Source: Azospirillum brasilense
Lineage (GTDB): Bacteria; Pseudomonadota; Alphaproteobacteria; Azospirillales; Azospirillaceae
Reading direction: 5' to 3'
Assembly (NCBI RefSeq): GCF_003349955.1
Contig: NZ_QLKQ01000049.1
Span: forward strand, 1 to 55,154
DNA: 55,154 nucleotides
Part shown: one piece after another, positions 17,007 through 24,945 of the stretch
How positions within the stretch are numbered: the first letter of the stretch is position 1
How the letters are laid out: each line of letters starts with the position of its first letter
The notes under the pieces: generated by a model
What the model saw: the letters and a program-made list of their open reading frames with translations, nothing else
Told to the model about the DNA's origin: nothing
Databases searched by the model: none
Position numbers and translations under genes: made by a program

Positions 17007-18796
17007 TCATTCAGAACCAGCAGGTGCCAAAGCCGATGCCGATCCATCGGGTCGGTTTCGGCCGCCGTCCCGGCGCTCAGGGCGTTGTCCAAGGCCTCCG
17101 GCTGGCACCAATTCCGCAGCGGTGCCGCCGGATCCGCGAGGCGGTCGTGCGCGAAATCCCGGTAAGGACCGGTCAGCCAGCCATAGACAGGCACCGGAAA
17201 GCCCATCTTGGGCCGCTGCACGATGGCGGGAGGCAGGAGTTTCGCAGCCAGCCGCCGCAAGGACCGCTTGGTGGTGAAGACCCCATCGGAGTCCGGGCCG
17301 GTCTTTGCGGCGGCGGGCGCGGCGGCGGCCCAGGCGACCAGTCGGTAATCCAGGAAGGGAGTGCGCAGTTCCAGAGACCGAGCCATCGACATCTTGTCCG
17401 CCTTCATCAGCAGGTCCTCGACCAGCCAATCATGACCGTAGGCGTAAAGAATCTGGTCCAGGGCGGAGGTGTCCCCTGCCCGGTCGATGTGGCCACGCAC
17501 CCGGTCCATGCTGTCGGGCCAGTCGCCGGGCCGGGCCAGCAGGTTTCGCTTCTCCGCCGAGGTCATATAGTTGGTCATGTGCGGCGGCACCGGCCATCGG
17601 CGCAGATCAACCGGCGTGGGCGCCGCCGCCCAATCCCGGGCCACCCGGTCGAAGGTGTAGCCGGCCAGGATTTCGTCTGCTCCCTCGCCGGACAGCACCA
17701 CCTTGACCCGGTCTGCCGCCAAAGCGGAGATCGCGCCCAACGGAATGCTGGCCAAGTCGGCCAGGGGCTCGTCGGTGGCACGGACGAAAGCCGGCAACTG
17801 CTCCAGAAACCCAGCCGCGGTCAGGCGAAGCTCGTGGTGTTCGGCGCCGACATGGTCCGCGACCATCCGGGCGAAGGGAAGTTCGTCGATTTCCGGCGCT
17901 CCCTCAAAAGCAACGGAGAAGGTCAGCAGGGGCCGATGTCCCTGGCGGGCTGCAAGTGCGGCGACCACGCTGCTATCCAGCCCGCCGCTCAGCATGATCC
18001 CCACCGGCACGTCGGCGATCAGCCGAAGACGCACCGCATCGTCGAGCAGGGCGGTGAACTGTGCATCGAGTTCCGCGTCCTGCCTGGCCCCCGACAACTC
18101 ATCGGGCCGGGCGGGTCTGGGCAACGTCCAATAGGGCCGGGACGGTGGAGGGGGCTCGCCGGCGGGCACCGACAGGCAGTGGCCCGGGGGAAGCTTCCAG
18201 ATGTCCTCCCAGATGCAGCGGTTGCCGGGAACATAGCGGAAGGTCAGGTAATCCCAAATGGCTTGGCCGGATACGCGAGGCTGCCAGACGCCACTGGCCA
18301 GGATGGCTTTGATCTCCGACGCAAACAGGAGCCTTTGCCCGTCCCAGGCGACGTAGAGCGGCTTCACCCCCAGCCGGTCGCGCATCAGGTGAAGGGTGCG
18401 GCTGCGCCCATCCCAGATCGCGATGGCGAACATGCCGTTCATCCGCTCCAGCGCGGGAAGTCCGCCGTCCAGATAGAGCCGCAGGACGACTTCCGTGTCG
18501 GAGCGGGTGCGGAACACGTGGCCGCGATGGGCGAGCTCCTCGCGCAGGATGGCGAAATTGTAGATCTCGCCGTTAAAGACCAGCTGCACCGACGCATCGG
18601 CGTCGGCCATGGGCTGTTCGCCCCCCGGAAGGTCGATGATGGCCAGCCGCCTCATGCCCAGCCCGACCAGCCCATCGGCGGTGATGCCCTCTCCATCGGG
18701 TCCGCGGTGCCGGATCGCGTCCGTCATGCGGGCCAGCAATATCCGCTTCTCCTCCGGCGGACATTGAGGATCAAGAATGCCGGCGATGCCGCACAT
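16985..18796 (-). CDS. asnB: Second asparagine synthase-type amidotransferase
   Basis: 603 residues from MCGIAGILDPQC; the upstream open frame is ignored because Cys2 must follow the initiator Met. HRGPDGEG, FNGEIYNFAILREEL and DTEVVLRLY belong to the glutaminase domain. The PP-loop is S270-G-G-L-D-S-S276; LSGEGADEILAGY, MSMARSLELRTPFLD and KRSLRRLA follow. It is not a copy of the first asnB in detail (different PP-loop residues and linker), so the two may act on different substrates. It starts 4 bp after the deacetylase stop. Amidation of a uronic acid in the polysaccharide is the favoured role; true asparagine synthesis is not excluded. Confidence 0.85.
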   Translation of the reverse strand: MCGIAGILDPQCPPEEKRILLARMTDAIRHRGPDGEGITADGLVGLGMRRLAIIDLPGGEQPMADADASVQLVFNGEIYNFAILREELAHRGHVFRTRSDTEVVLRLYLDGGLPALERMNGMFAIAIWDGRSRTLHLMRDRLGVKPLYVAWDGQRLLFASEIKAILASGVWQPRVSGQAIWDYLTFRYVPGNRCIWEDIWKLPPGHCLSVPAGEPPPPSRPYWTLPRPARPDELSGARQDAELDAQFTALLDDAVRLRLIADVPVGIMLSGGLDSSVVAALAARQGHRPLLTFSVAFEGAPEIDELPFARMVADHVGAEHHELRLTAAGFLEQLPAFVRATDEPLADLASIPLGAISALAADRVKVVLSGEGADEILAGYTFDRVARDWAAAPTPVDLRRWPVPPHMTNYMTSAEKRNLLARPGDWPDSMDRVRGHIDRAGDTSALDQILYAYGHDWLVEDLLMKADKMSMARSLELRTPFLDYRLVAWAAAAPAAAKTGPDSDGVFTTKRSLRRLAAKLLPPAIVQRPKMGFPVPVYGWLTGPYRDFAHDRLADPAAPLRNWCQPEALDNALSAGTAAETDPMDRHRLWHLLVLNEWMREWL

Positions 18797-18800
18797 GGCG

Positions 18801-19679
18801 TCAGACCGGGCGGCCGGCGAGGCGCAGAACGTCGTTGAAGCCGATGCTGGCGAGGCCCCGCCGTGTGGCATGTTCCAGGGCGCGCTGGAACGGAGCCTGC
18901 CCCGCCACATGGGCGGGATCGACGTAGTAGTTCAGGATGCCGTGGGCACCCGCCCCCAGGAGCTGGTCCACCGTTTCCGCGAACAGGTCGTAAAAGCTGT
19001 CGCCCAAGGCGTAATTATGCCGGTCGGTCAGATGTGACCAGCTGTCCAGCAGCGTGTCCGGGGCTGCCCAGGTGCCAAAGGTGGGTATCTCCAGAATGCC
19101 CGCAGCGTCGTACCAAGGGCCATGCAACAGGGCCTGGGCCGGCAGGGTGGAGGAGCTGAACGCATAACCCAGCTGGGCCAGCGTGCCGTGGACCAGAGCC
19201 AGTTGCTCTGGTGCCTGGAATCCGCCGAAATGGGCCGTGCGGTAGCCGCGCGGAGTCTGGCCCGTCACCTCCTGGACGATGCGGTGGCCATCGCGGATGT
19301 CCGCCATGACCTCCTCCTCCGGCATCCGGGCGTAGAAGGTGCATCCCCACCAGCGGCCGTCGCGGAATTCCGCATGGGGCAGGCCACCATGGTTGAGGAA
19401 ATGCGCTCCCCGTTCCGCAAGGCCGCGGTAGGTGGGAGCCGCCTTCAGCAGTTGCGCTCCGGGCACGGCGAAGGTGGCCTGGATCCCGTGCTCTTTCAGC
19501 AGGGGCTCAAGGTCCAGGGCGGCGGCGGGATCAAGGTCGGTGTCGCAATCGAAGGACAGCAGGAGATAAAGGCGGTCCATTCCAGCCTGCCGCGCCAACG
19601 AGTCATAGCGGGCCAGGCCTTGCGGAAGGGCATTGGTTTTGGGCGGGGTGGCCATGCTGCTGTCTCCGATGCCGGTCAT
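18801..19679 (-). CDS. Polysaccharide deacetylase (NodB-like) family protein
   Basis: 292 residues from an ATG overlapping the previous stop (ATGA, 19676-19679). A second start at 19655 has a better GGAG box and gives 284 residues. The first catalytic motif is LLSFDCDTD with D44 and D46. The His motif is irregular: NHGGLPH places H97 and H102 four rather than three residues apart. Later RGYRTAHFGGF provides the Arg motif, and GILNYYVDPAHV near the end fits the last family block. Family members remove N- or O-acetyl groups from glycans. No signal peptide is visible, so action on a cytoplasmic or lipid-linked intermediate is inferred. Confidence 0.75.
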   Translation of the reverse strand: MTGIGDSSMATPPKTNALPQGLARYDSLARQAGMDRLYLLLSFDCDTDLDPAAALDLEPLLKEHGIQATFAVPGAQLLKAAPTYRGLAERGAHFLNHGGLPHAEFRDGRWWGCTFYARMPEEEVMADIRDGHRIVQEVTGQTPRGYRTAHFGGFQAPEQLALVHGTLAQLGYAFSSSTLPAQALLHGPWYDAAGILEIPTFGTWAAPDTLLDSWSHLTDRHNYALGDSFYDLFAETVDQLLGAGAHGILNYYVDPAHVAGQAPFQRALEHATRRGLASIGFNDVLRLAGRPV

Positions 19680-20560
19680 TCGGGCTTTTCCACTTCGATC
19701 CACAAGCTCCATCCCCAACGCCGGCCCAGGGCGCGGATCCAGGGACGCGGCATCTTCTTCCCCAGGAAAGGGAACCAAACGTCCAGGATGTCCGGGACGT
19801 CGGTGCCCAGGACGCGCACCTCTATCCTTGCGCCGGCTGGGAAAAGAGATTGGCGCACCTCGTTGATGGTCACGGGCCACGTGTGCGGGTTTCCTTCCTG
19901 CCGGGCAGCGTCGCCATAGCGGCTGGCCAGTTGCAAGGGGTCCAGGAACTGGCTTTCCAGATTGACGAAGCCCTCCTGGAACTGCACCAGGAAGCGGAAC
20001 AGCAAGGAGTGGCGGTTGTACAGCATGATGCCGAGCCGCCCTCCGGGCTTCAGGACTCGCCAGAGTTCCGCGAGCGCCTTGCGCGTGCCGGGCGTGTGAT
20101 GCAGCACGCCCCAGGAATAGGCGAAGTCGAAACTTTCGTCTGTGAAGGGAAGCTGTTCCGCGTCGGCGGAACGGATGTCGCCATTCAGCCCGAAGCTAGC
20201 GAAGCGGCGCCGGGTCTGCTCCACCGCAACGGGATTGATATCCACGGCCGTGACATGGGCGCCGTGCCGGGCCCAGTTCATGGCCATGCAGCCCATGCCG
20301 CAGCCGACCTCCAGGACGGGACGGCCGCGGTAGCGCTCATAGTCGAAGATGCGGGAAAAATGTCCGGCCGGGCCATGCAGTGGTTCATTCCACGCATAGA
20401 AGGTCGCATCCGCCTGTTCAAAGAACTCCCACGATCCGATCTCGACCTTTCTCTCCTCGCCGCTGTCGGTGCGGTAGGTGGTGGTGCCGTGATCCTGCCC
20501 ATAGGTCATCGGGTGGTCGGCCCACCAGGACCGGATGTCCGTCTTGGCCGGATCAGACAT
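19676..20560 (-). CDS. Class I SAM-dependent methyltransferase
   Basis: 294 residues. Motif I is PVLEVGCGMG at 81-90, the acidic residue is in VTAVDINP, then ADAEQLPFTDESFDFAYSWG, VLHHTPGTRKALAEL and VLKPGGRLGIMLYN. The pattern and length match sugar/UbiE-like Methyltransf_11 enzymes. An N-terminal segment (SWWADHPMTYG) is typical of methyltransferases seen in LPS clusters. It overlaps the upstream unknown gene by 8 bp and the deacetylase by 4 bp, so the three are probably translated together and may modify the same residue. Confidence 0.85.
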   Translation of the reverse strand: MSDPAKTDIRSWWADHPMTYGQDHGTTTYRTDSGEERKVEIGSWEFFEQADATFYAWNEPLHGPAGHFSRIFDYERYRGRPVLEVGCGMGCMAMNWARHGAHVTAVDINPVAVEQTRRRFASFGLNGDIRSADAEQLPFTDESFDFAYSWGVLHHTPGTRKALAELWRVLKPGGRLGIMLYNRHSLLFRFLVQFQEGFVNLESQFLDPLQLASRYGDAARQEGNPHTWPVTINEVRQSLFPAGARIEVRVLGTDVPDILDVWFPFLGKKMPRPWIRALGRRWGWSLWIEVEKPE

Positions 20561-21245
20561 GATCGCCTCGCTTCCTGTCGCCCGTCATCCCATCCCAACA
20601 GGCCAGCAGCATGGCCACGGGGACGACCGCAGCGGCCAGCAGCAACTCGATAACGCGGCGCTCGGCCAGGTACCGGCGCAGCGCCAAGCGTCGCCGCATT
20701 GCCCCATCCAGGCGGAAGAGACGACGGCGTCCGTTCAGAACATAGACAGTGGAAACCTGCCGTGCCGCCGCCCGCTCGATGGGAGCGCAGCCAAGCCCCA
20801 GGGCGTCGCGGTAGCACAGGATCACGGCGTCGGGAGGCTGCCCATCAGCCATGCGAGCCCAACCGGACGAAACCGGATCGATCACGGGATCCTGCCGCGC
20901 GACGGCAAGCTGCGTGAAATGGAAGCGGTCCCTCCACGTGGAATCGATGACCAGTTCGCAATGGGCCGGTGCCAGCCAAGCTGCCAACTCGTCGATCTGG
21001 GCGGCCATGTAGCTTGGGTGGCGGGGGTTTGCGTAGAAGTTCCGGTGCATCATCCGGTGCCCGTTCCATCGCTTGCACAATCCCGCGGGGCCGCCTTCCT
21101 CGTCAGGATTGGGGTCGCGGTCAGTGCCGTGATAGGCGCAGGCCACCAGCAGAATGCGTCCAGTCGGCAGACGGTCGACGTTTGGATGCACAGTCAGCCC
21201 GAGGGCTCTGCCCGGCTGCGCCGTCAACTCGCTGTCGTTCCGCAT
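20553..21245 (-). CDS. Protein of unknown function with C-terminal membrane segment
   Basis: 230 residues that I do not recognise. Visible features: a strand-like segment ILLVACAYHG, a Cys/Trp/His-containing stretch (LCKRWNGHRMMHRNFYANP), a second strand LVIDSTWRD, then DAVILCYRDALGLG. A very basic helix (GAMRRRLALRRYLAERR) is followed by a hydrophobic segment at about 198-217 and a short charged tail. This suggests a cytoplasmic domain anchored by one C-terminal helix. GGGCGGGG precedes the ATG. It overlaps the next methyltransferase by 8 bp and sits 114 bp after the FemAB-like gene. The strands alternating with helices could be a Rossmann-like enzyme; no function is assigned. Confidence 0.6.
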   Translation of the reverse strand: MRNDSELTAQPGRALGLTVHPNVDRLPTGRILLVACAYHGTDRDPNPDEEGGPAGLCKRWNGHRMMHRNFYANPRHPSYMAAQIDELAAWLAPAHCELVIDSTWRDRFHFTQLAVARQDPVIDPVSSGWARMADGQPPDAVILCYRDALGLGCAPIERAAARQVSTVYVLNGRRRLFRLDGAMRRRLALRRYLAERRVIELLLAAAVVPVAMLLACWDGMTGDRKRGDHV

Positions 21246-21359
21246 TCCCCGCCCACCATCGATTCAAACTATGCTTTTGGTATAAGCAAGGCGCATACCA
21301 CGTGGCCGAGGTCCTTGTCGAGCCAGGGGCCGGTCGGCCTCCGGAGGGCCTCATGAACC

Positions 21360-22346
21360 TCATAGGTGCAGGCTGGCAAAAAAGGACCGGCAAAGAATGC
21401 CCCCGAACTTGCTCTTGAATCGGGTCAGGCCGGCGATCTTTCCGTCCGTCTCGGATGGGTCGACGATCCCCACCTCATAGCGCCGGTCGCCCGCAAGATG
21501 GGCTTGGCGAATGGCTTCCCACAACAGCAAATAGTTGATGCCGCTGTTCAAATGGAGCGTTCGCGAACAGCCGGTGTGATAAAGCGAAAGACCGTTCAGG
21601 ACGGCGACGTTGTGGTAGGCCACGACCTGCCCTTCCGGATCGCAACCGGCATAAAGCCGGCTGTAGGGGCCCTGCGTGGACAACCGGGCGATGCCTTCGA
21701 AATAGGCCCGGGGATGGGGCGGGACCCCTGTCCGTGTGTAGGTTTCCTCATGGATGGCGTAATAGGAATCCACATGCTCCGGCCAAGGCACCTGGGCCAC
21801 CTGGAAACCCGCCTCCCGGCAATGACGGATGATCCGACGGGCGTCCGGAGCCAGCCCTTGCCAGAGGCTCTCCTCGTCCTGCCCGGTGAAATCGATCACC
21901 CGCGTGTAACGGCTGGTGTCCTTCCAGCCGAAGAGGAAGAAGGGGTTCACTCCCTGCGGAGCGTGGATGCTGCTGTCCGTCATGGCGGGCATGCCCAGGG
22001 ACAAATCCCGCGCCTCCAGCCGCCGGGCCCGCCGGGGAAGTTCCGCCATCGCCGCAGCCATCACCTCCCGGCGTTCGGCCGCGGATAAATCTCCGCGCAT
22101 GACCGGCCCGCTCCAGCCCCAGCCCGAGGACGCCAGAGCACCGTCGGGGCGCTGGTGCAACGGCACCACCGCCGCCAGGGCGCCGCGCTGCAGGATTCCG
22201 AAGCCGTGATCCCTCAGGTCCCACCGCTTGACAGGGGGTATGATCTCCTGCCATCCCGACAAAGCGAACAAGAAGCCTTCAGGCGATCCCAGAACCACGC
22301 CGTCCCACTGCTGGGGAGGAATGTTCCGTCGTTCCAACACTTTCAT
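21360..22346 (-). CDS. FemAB-like / GNAT-fold acyltransferase
   Basis: 328 residues. The second half matches the acetyltransferase domain of the FemAB/BioF2-like group (PF13480): LWQGLAPDARRIIRHCREAG, YYAIHEETYTRTGVPPHPRAYF, VVAYHNVAVLNGLSLYHTG, and LNSGINYLLLWEAIRQAHLAG, ending with DGKIAGLTRFKSKFGG. FemAB-like proteins add amino acids or acyl groups to amino sugars or peptidoglycan, and similar genes occur in exopolysaccharide clusters. Acylation of an amino sugar freed by the deacetylase two genes downstream is a reasonable guess. No membrane segment is seen. GAGAG lies before the ATG. Confidence 0.75.
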   Translation of the reverse strand: MKVLERRNIPPQQWDGVVLGSPEGFLFALSGWQEIIPPVKRWDLRDHGFGILQRGALAAVVPLHQRPDGALASSGWGWSGPVMRGDLSAAERREVMAAAMAELPRRARRLEARDLSLGMPAMTDSSIHAPQGVNPFFLFGWKDTSRYTRVIDFTGQDEESLWQGLAPDARRIIRHCREAGFQVAQVPWPEHVDSYYAIHEETYTRTGVPPHPRAYFEGIARLSTQGPYSRLYAGCDPEGQVVAYHNVAVLNGLSLYHTGCSRTLHLNSGINYLLLWEAIRQAHLAGDRRYEVGIVDPSETDGKIAGLTRFKSKFGGILCRSFFASLHL

Positions 22347-22382
22347 GCCGGGCTTCTCTCGAAGGCGGGCATCCGGGCGGAC

Positions 22383-23342
22383 TCAGGCATCGGGCTTTCC
22401 CTTTGTGGCGATCAGGTAAAGCGAGGATGCCTGATGAGGCAGGAACACCCTGCCGAACAGGGCGAAACCGTCGTCCACCAGCTTGTACCGCCGGATCCGG
22501 CCATCAAGCGCCCAATCCGGTGGGCCCCAACCCAGATGCTTGATTTCGGTTACATCAAGGCTGGACTTGAGCATCTTCGCCTCGATGATGCGTGCCGTGT
22601 AGAAGTGGACATGATCGGTCTGGCGCAACGTCTCGGGTGCGCGCCGATAAGCCCATTGCCACCACCAGGCGCCTTCATTGGGCGTGCCGAGGATCGCCAA
22701 CCCTCCCGGCTTCAGGATGCGGCGGATCGTTTGCAGGACGCCCAGGTCATCCGGAACATGCTCGATGACATGATTGCAAAAGACGATGTCATAGCTGTCA
22801 GGCTGAACAGGGTAGCGCAAGATGTCAGCGAGAAAGAATTTCGCCGAAGGAAGCCGCCGCTCGGCCCTGGCCAGACGCAGCGGATTGTAATCGCTGCCGT
22901 GGATGTCGCGCCCGAAAGCGGACAGCCAGCGGAGATTGGTGCCATCCCCACAGCCGAGGTCCAGAAGACGCTCCGCGCGCTCCAGACCGAGGCGTTCGAG
23001 ATGGCGCCGGATCACACCCGTCACATAGAGCCGCCGCTTCTTCAGGTGATGGCGCCAGGGGCTGGTTTCCTCCGGATCCTGCTCGGCCGTGTACCAAGCT
23101 GGATTTTCCTTCTGCATGCGCTCGACCGAGGCGCAATGGTGTTCCGCATCGGGCACGAGGATCGGCGTTTCGCCGATCCGAGGGAACAGCATTCCGCAGC
23201 CAGGGCATCGCAGGCCTTCAGCAAGGCTCTCCAATCCTCCGGCCCGGCAAGCAGGGCAGCACAGGACGGCCTCAAGACCGTTGCCACTGTATGGCTTGTC
23301 CGATGATGCGAAGTTTTCGCTCCATCCCGAATGGCTTTCCAT
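22383..23342 (-). CDS. SAM-dependent methyltransferase with N-terminal zinc ribbon
   Basis: 319 residues. Residues 28-50 hold C29-x2-C32 and C46-x2-C49, a small zinc ribbon (LRCPGCGMLFPRI) as seen in many Trm112-like methyltransferase N-termini. Motif I is RLLDLGCGDG (about 128-137), then DIHGSDYNPLRL, SYDIVFCNHVIEHVPDDLG and ILKPGGLAILGTPNEGAWW. The IEHVPDD/PNE combination is common in methyltransferases of LPS and capsule loci. AAGGA lies 7-8 bases before the ATG. It begins 9 bp after the preceding methyltransferase. Confidence 0.83.
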   Translation of the reverse strand: MESHSGWSENFASSDKPYSGNGLEAVLCCPACRAGGLESLAEGLRCPGCGMLFPRIGETPILVPDAEHHCASVERMQKENPAWYTAEQDPEETSPWRHHLKKRRLYVTGVIRRHLERLGLERAERLLDLGCGDGTNLRWLSAFGRDIHGSDYNPLRLARAERRLPSAKFFLADILRYPVQPDSYDIVFCNHVIEHVPDDLGVLQTIRRILKPGGLAILGTPNEGAWWWQWAYRRAPETLRQTDHVHFYTARIIEAKMLKSSLDVTEIKHLGWGPPDWALDGRIRRYKLVDDGFALFGRVFLPHQASSLYLIATKGKPDA

Positions 23343-23351
23343 GCTGCGTCC

Positions 23352-24524
23352 TTAAATGCCCAGCCGGCGCCGCTGCTCGACGACCACGGGATTGGCGTTG
23401 ATCACGTTTGTAAAGCCGGCTTTCACCAGATCCGCGGCGACGGCGCCGAACTGGGCAAGGCTGACGACGATGGGCGTGTCCTTGGGCAAGGTCCGGACTG
23501 CCTCTTCGAGGTTCAGGATGGGCAGGCCGTGCTTCTCTCCGGATTTGAACTTGTCAATGAGGCCGGAGACCGTTTGATTGGTCGCGTCCTCCAGCAAGGG
23601 CAGAAGCAAGTCCCCGCCCAGCCCCGCGCCATAGACATACAGCGGCCGGCTTTCGGAGAGTTCCGCGAGCGAACGGATCTCCCGTACGGCCGGTGTCAAA
23701 TCCCCTGGTTCGGGTCGGCGGGCAAACAGATACTCGCTGTTGGGCTCGTCCGAGGCGAGGCGACGCAGACTGAAGCCGAGTTCATCCTGACAGAGGCTTA
23801 GCACCTCGCGCAGGGTGGAAAACTCCATAGGCCAGCCGCCCAGCCAGTCGCGCAGGTCCACCATCATCGACATGCCCCGGCTCTGGCGGTAGGAGCGGGC
23901 CATGCCAGGGACCTTCAGCAACCCGGATAGTGACCTGCGGGCCATAAAGAACCAGATATAGTCCAGTTCCATCCACCGCTTCTTCAGCCAGCCACCTGCA
24001 TTGTAGGCTTTCTTGATGCGCAGCCAGTCTTCGGGTGTGGGGCGGATGTAAGCGTCTGCCGTGTACAGCGCGATGTACAGCAGGCCGTCCTCCGCCACTT
24101 GGCCGCAAGCGTGGCGCAAGGCCGTCCATTGCGCGCCGGTATGGTGCAACACTCCCCAGGAATAGACGATGTCGGCCTTCGGAAGGCCAGCCATGAAATT
24201 GGCGTCCAGCACGGAGCCTCGGGTCACGGTCCAGTTGCGGGGCGCTCCAGACCGGGCGTGCAGGGCTTGTGTCGCGGCCACCGAATTCGGGTCGTAATCA
24301 AAGCTGATCACCCGCTCCGCCCCGGCCCGCCACATGCCGAGCGAATGGATGCCACTGCCCGATCCGATGTCCAAGACGGTCTTGCCTCGCAAGTCGGGCA
24401 AGCGAAGAAAATCCAGAAGATGCTTCTGGGCGATGGTCACCCGCTCCTCGGTGAAATGATGGTCGAGGAACCCCTGCCAGTTTTTTCCAAACGCAAATCG
24501 ATCCTGGGGATCGGCTACGGTCAT
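23352..24524 (-). CDS. SAM-dependent methyltransferase with C-terminal Rossmann-like module
   Basis: 390 residues from MTVADPQDRFAFG, chosen because GAGGA lies 7-8 bases upstream; the ATG at 24563 lacks one. The methyltransferase domain has TVLDIGSGSGIHSLGM, ISFDYDPNSVAA and ADIVYSWGVLHHTGAQWTA. After a ~90-residue linker, residues ~280-390 form a second small domain (PLYVYGAGLGGDLLLPLL, GLIDKFKSGEKHGLPILNLE, PIVVSLAQFGAVAADLVKAG). It resembles the C-terminal domain of sugar C-methyltransferases and the module shared with three other proteins here. It is the first gene of the second leftward operon. Confidence 0.8.
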   Translation of the reverse strand: MTVADPQDRFAFGKNWQGFLDHHFTEERVTIAQKHLLDFLRLPDLRGKTVLDIGSGSGIHSLGMWRAGAERVISFDYDPNSVAATQALHARSGAPRNWTVTRGSVLDANFMAGLPKADIVYSWGVLHHTGAQWTALRHACGQVAEDGLLYIALYTADAYIRPTPEDWLRIKKAYNAGGWLKKRWMELDYIWFFMARRSLSGLLKVPGMARSYRQSRGMSMMVDLRDWLGGWPMEFSTLREVLSLCQDELGFSLRRLASDEPNSEYLFARRPEPGDLTPAVREIRSLAELSESRPLYVYGAGLGGDLLLPLLEDATNQTVSGLIDKFKSGEKHGLPILNLEEAVRTLPKDTPIVVSLAQFGAVAADLVKAGFTNVINANPVVVEQRRRLGI

Positions 24525-24945
24525 TTCGTCGTCCTCGGTGCGAGCCGTTGCGCGGGCGGGCAATGCTGTGTCGTGAGCTGGTGGAATGCACCGGCGGATC
24601 CGGCCGGCAAAGCTGAGCGTTGAGAATGGACGTTGCCCCGTTCAGCCAAGACCCGAGCTTGCTTAGGAGGTCGGAACTGAAACCATGCTGGACGATCTGC
24701 CCCTCATTCAAGTCGGTCTGTCCGCTGGTGTATCACCCTGGGATATTCATGGGTCTGTTAACCCTTTCGGCGAGGATGGAAGCAAAGGCCCCTAAGGGTC
24801 AACAGCGATGACAGGAGCGCCCCGGGATGGTGGACAAACAGTTATGGGAAAGAGCCGCCGTTTCCTCTCTCTTTTCCATGCCGGCAGGGCGTGTATAAGG
24901 GGCGGTCTTCCACGTTCGCTCCCCTGACAGGAGTTTCCCCACTTG
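24525..24945. other. Divergent intergenic region between the methyltransferase operon and tviB
   Basis: About 420 bases without a supportable gene. Arms GTTAACCCTT (24757-24766) and AAGGGTCAAC (24794-24803) can pair with one mismatch around a 27-base loop and could be an operator or leader structure. TATAAG at 24894-24899 may be the -10 of tviB, but no good -35 accompanies it. A minus-strand frame starting at 24711 runs into the methyltransferase in the wrong frame and is not called. Confidence 0.4.

Noticed and set aside
17024..18838. 604-codon open frame on the plus strand
   Set aside because: It lies antisense to the second asnB, which has all catalytic motifs; the translation is a GC-rich shadow without recognisable domains.
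24298..24711. Short minus-strand frame starting MNEGQIVQHGFSSDLL
   Set aside because: No ribosome binding site, and it continues into the methyltransferase gene in the wrong frame; at most a fossil fragment.
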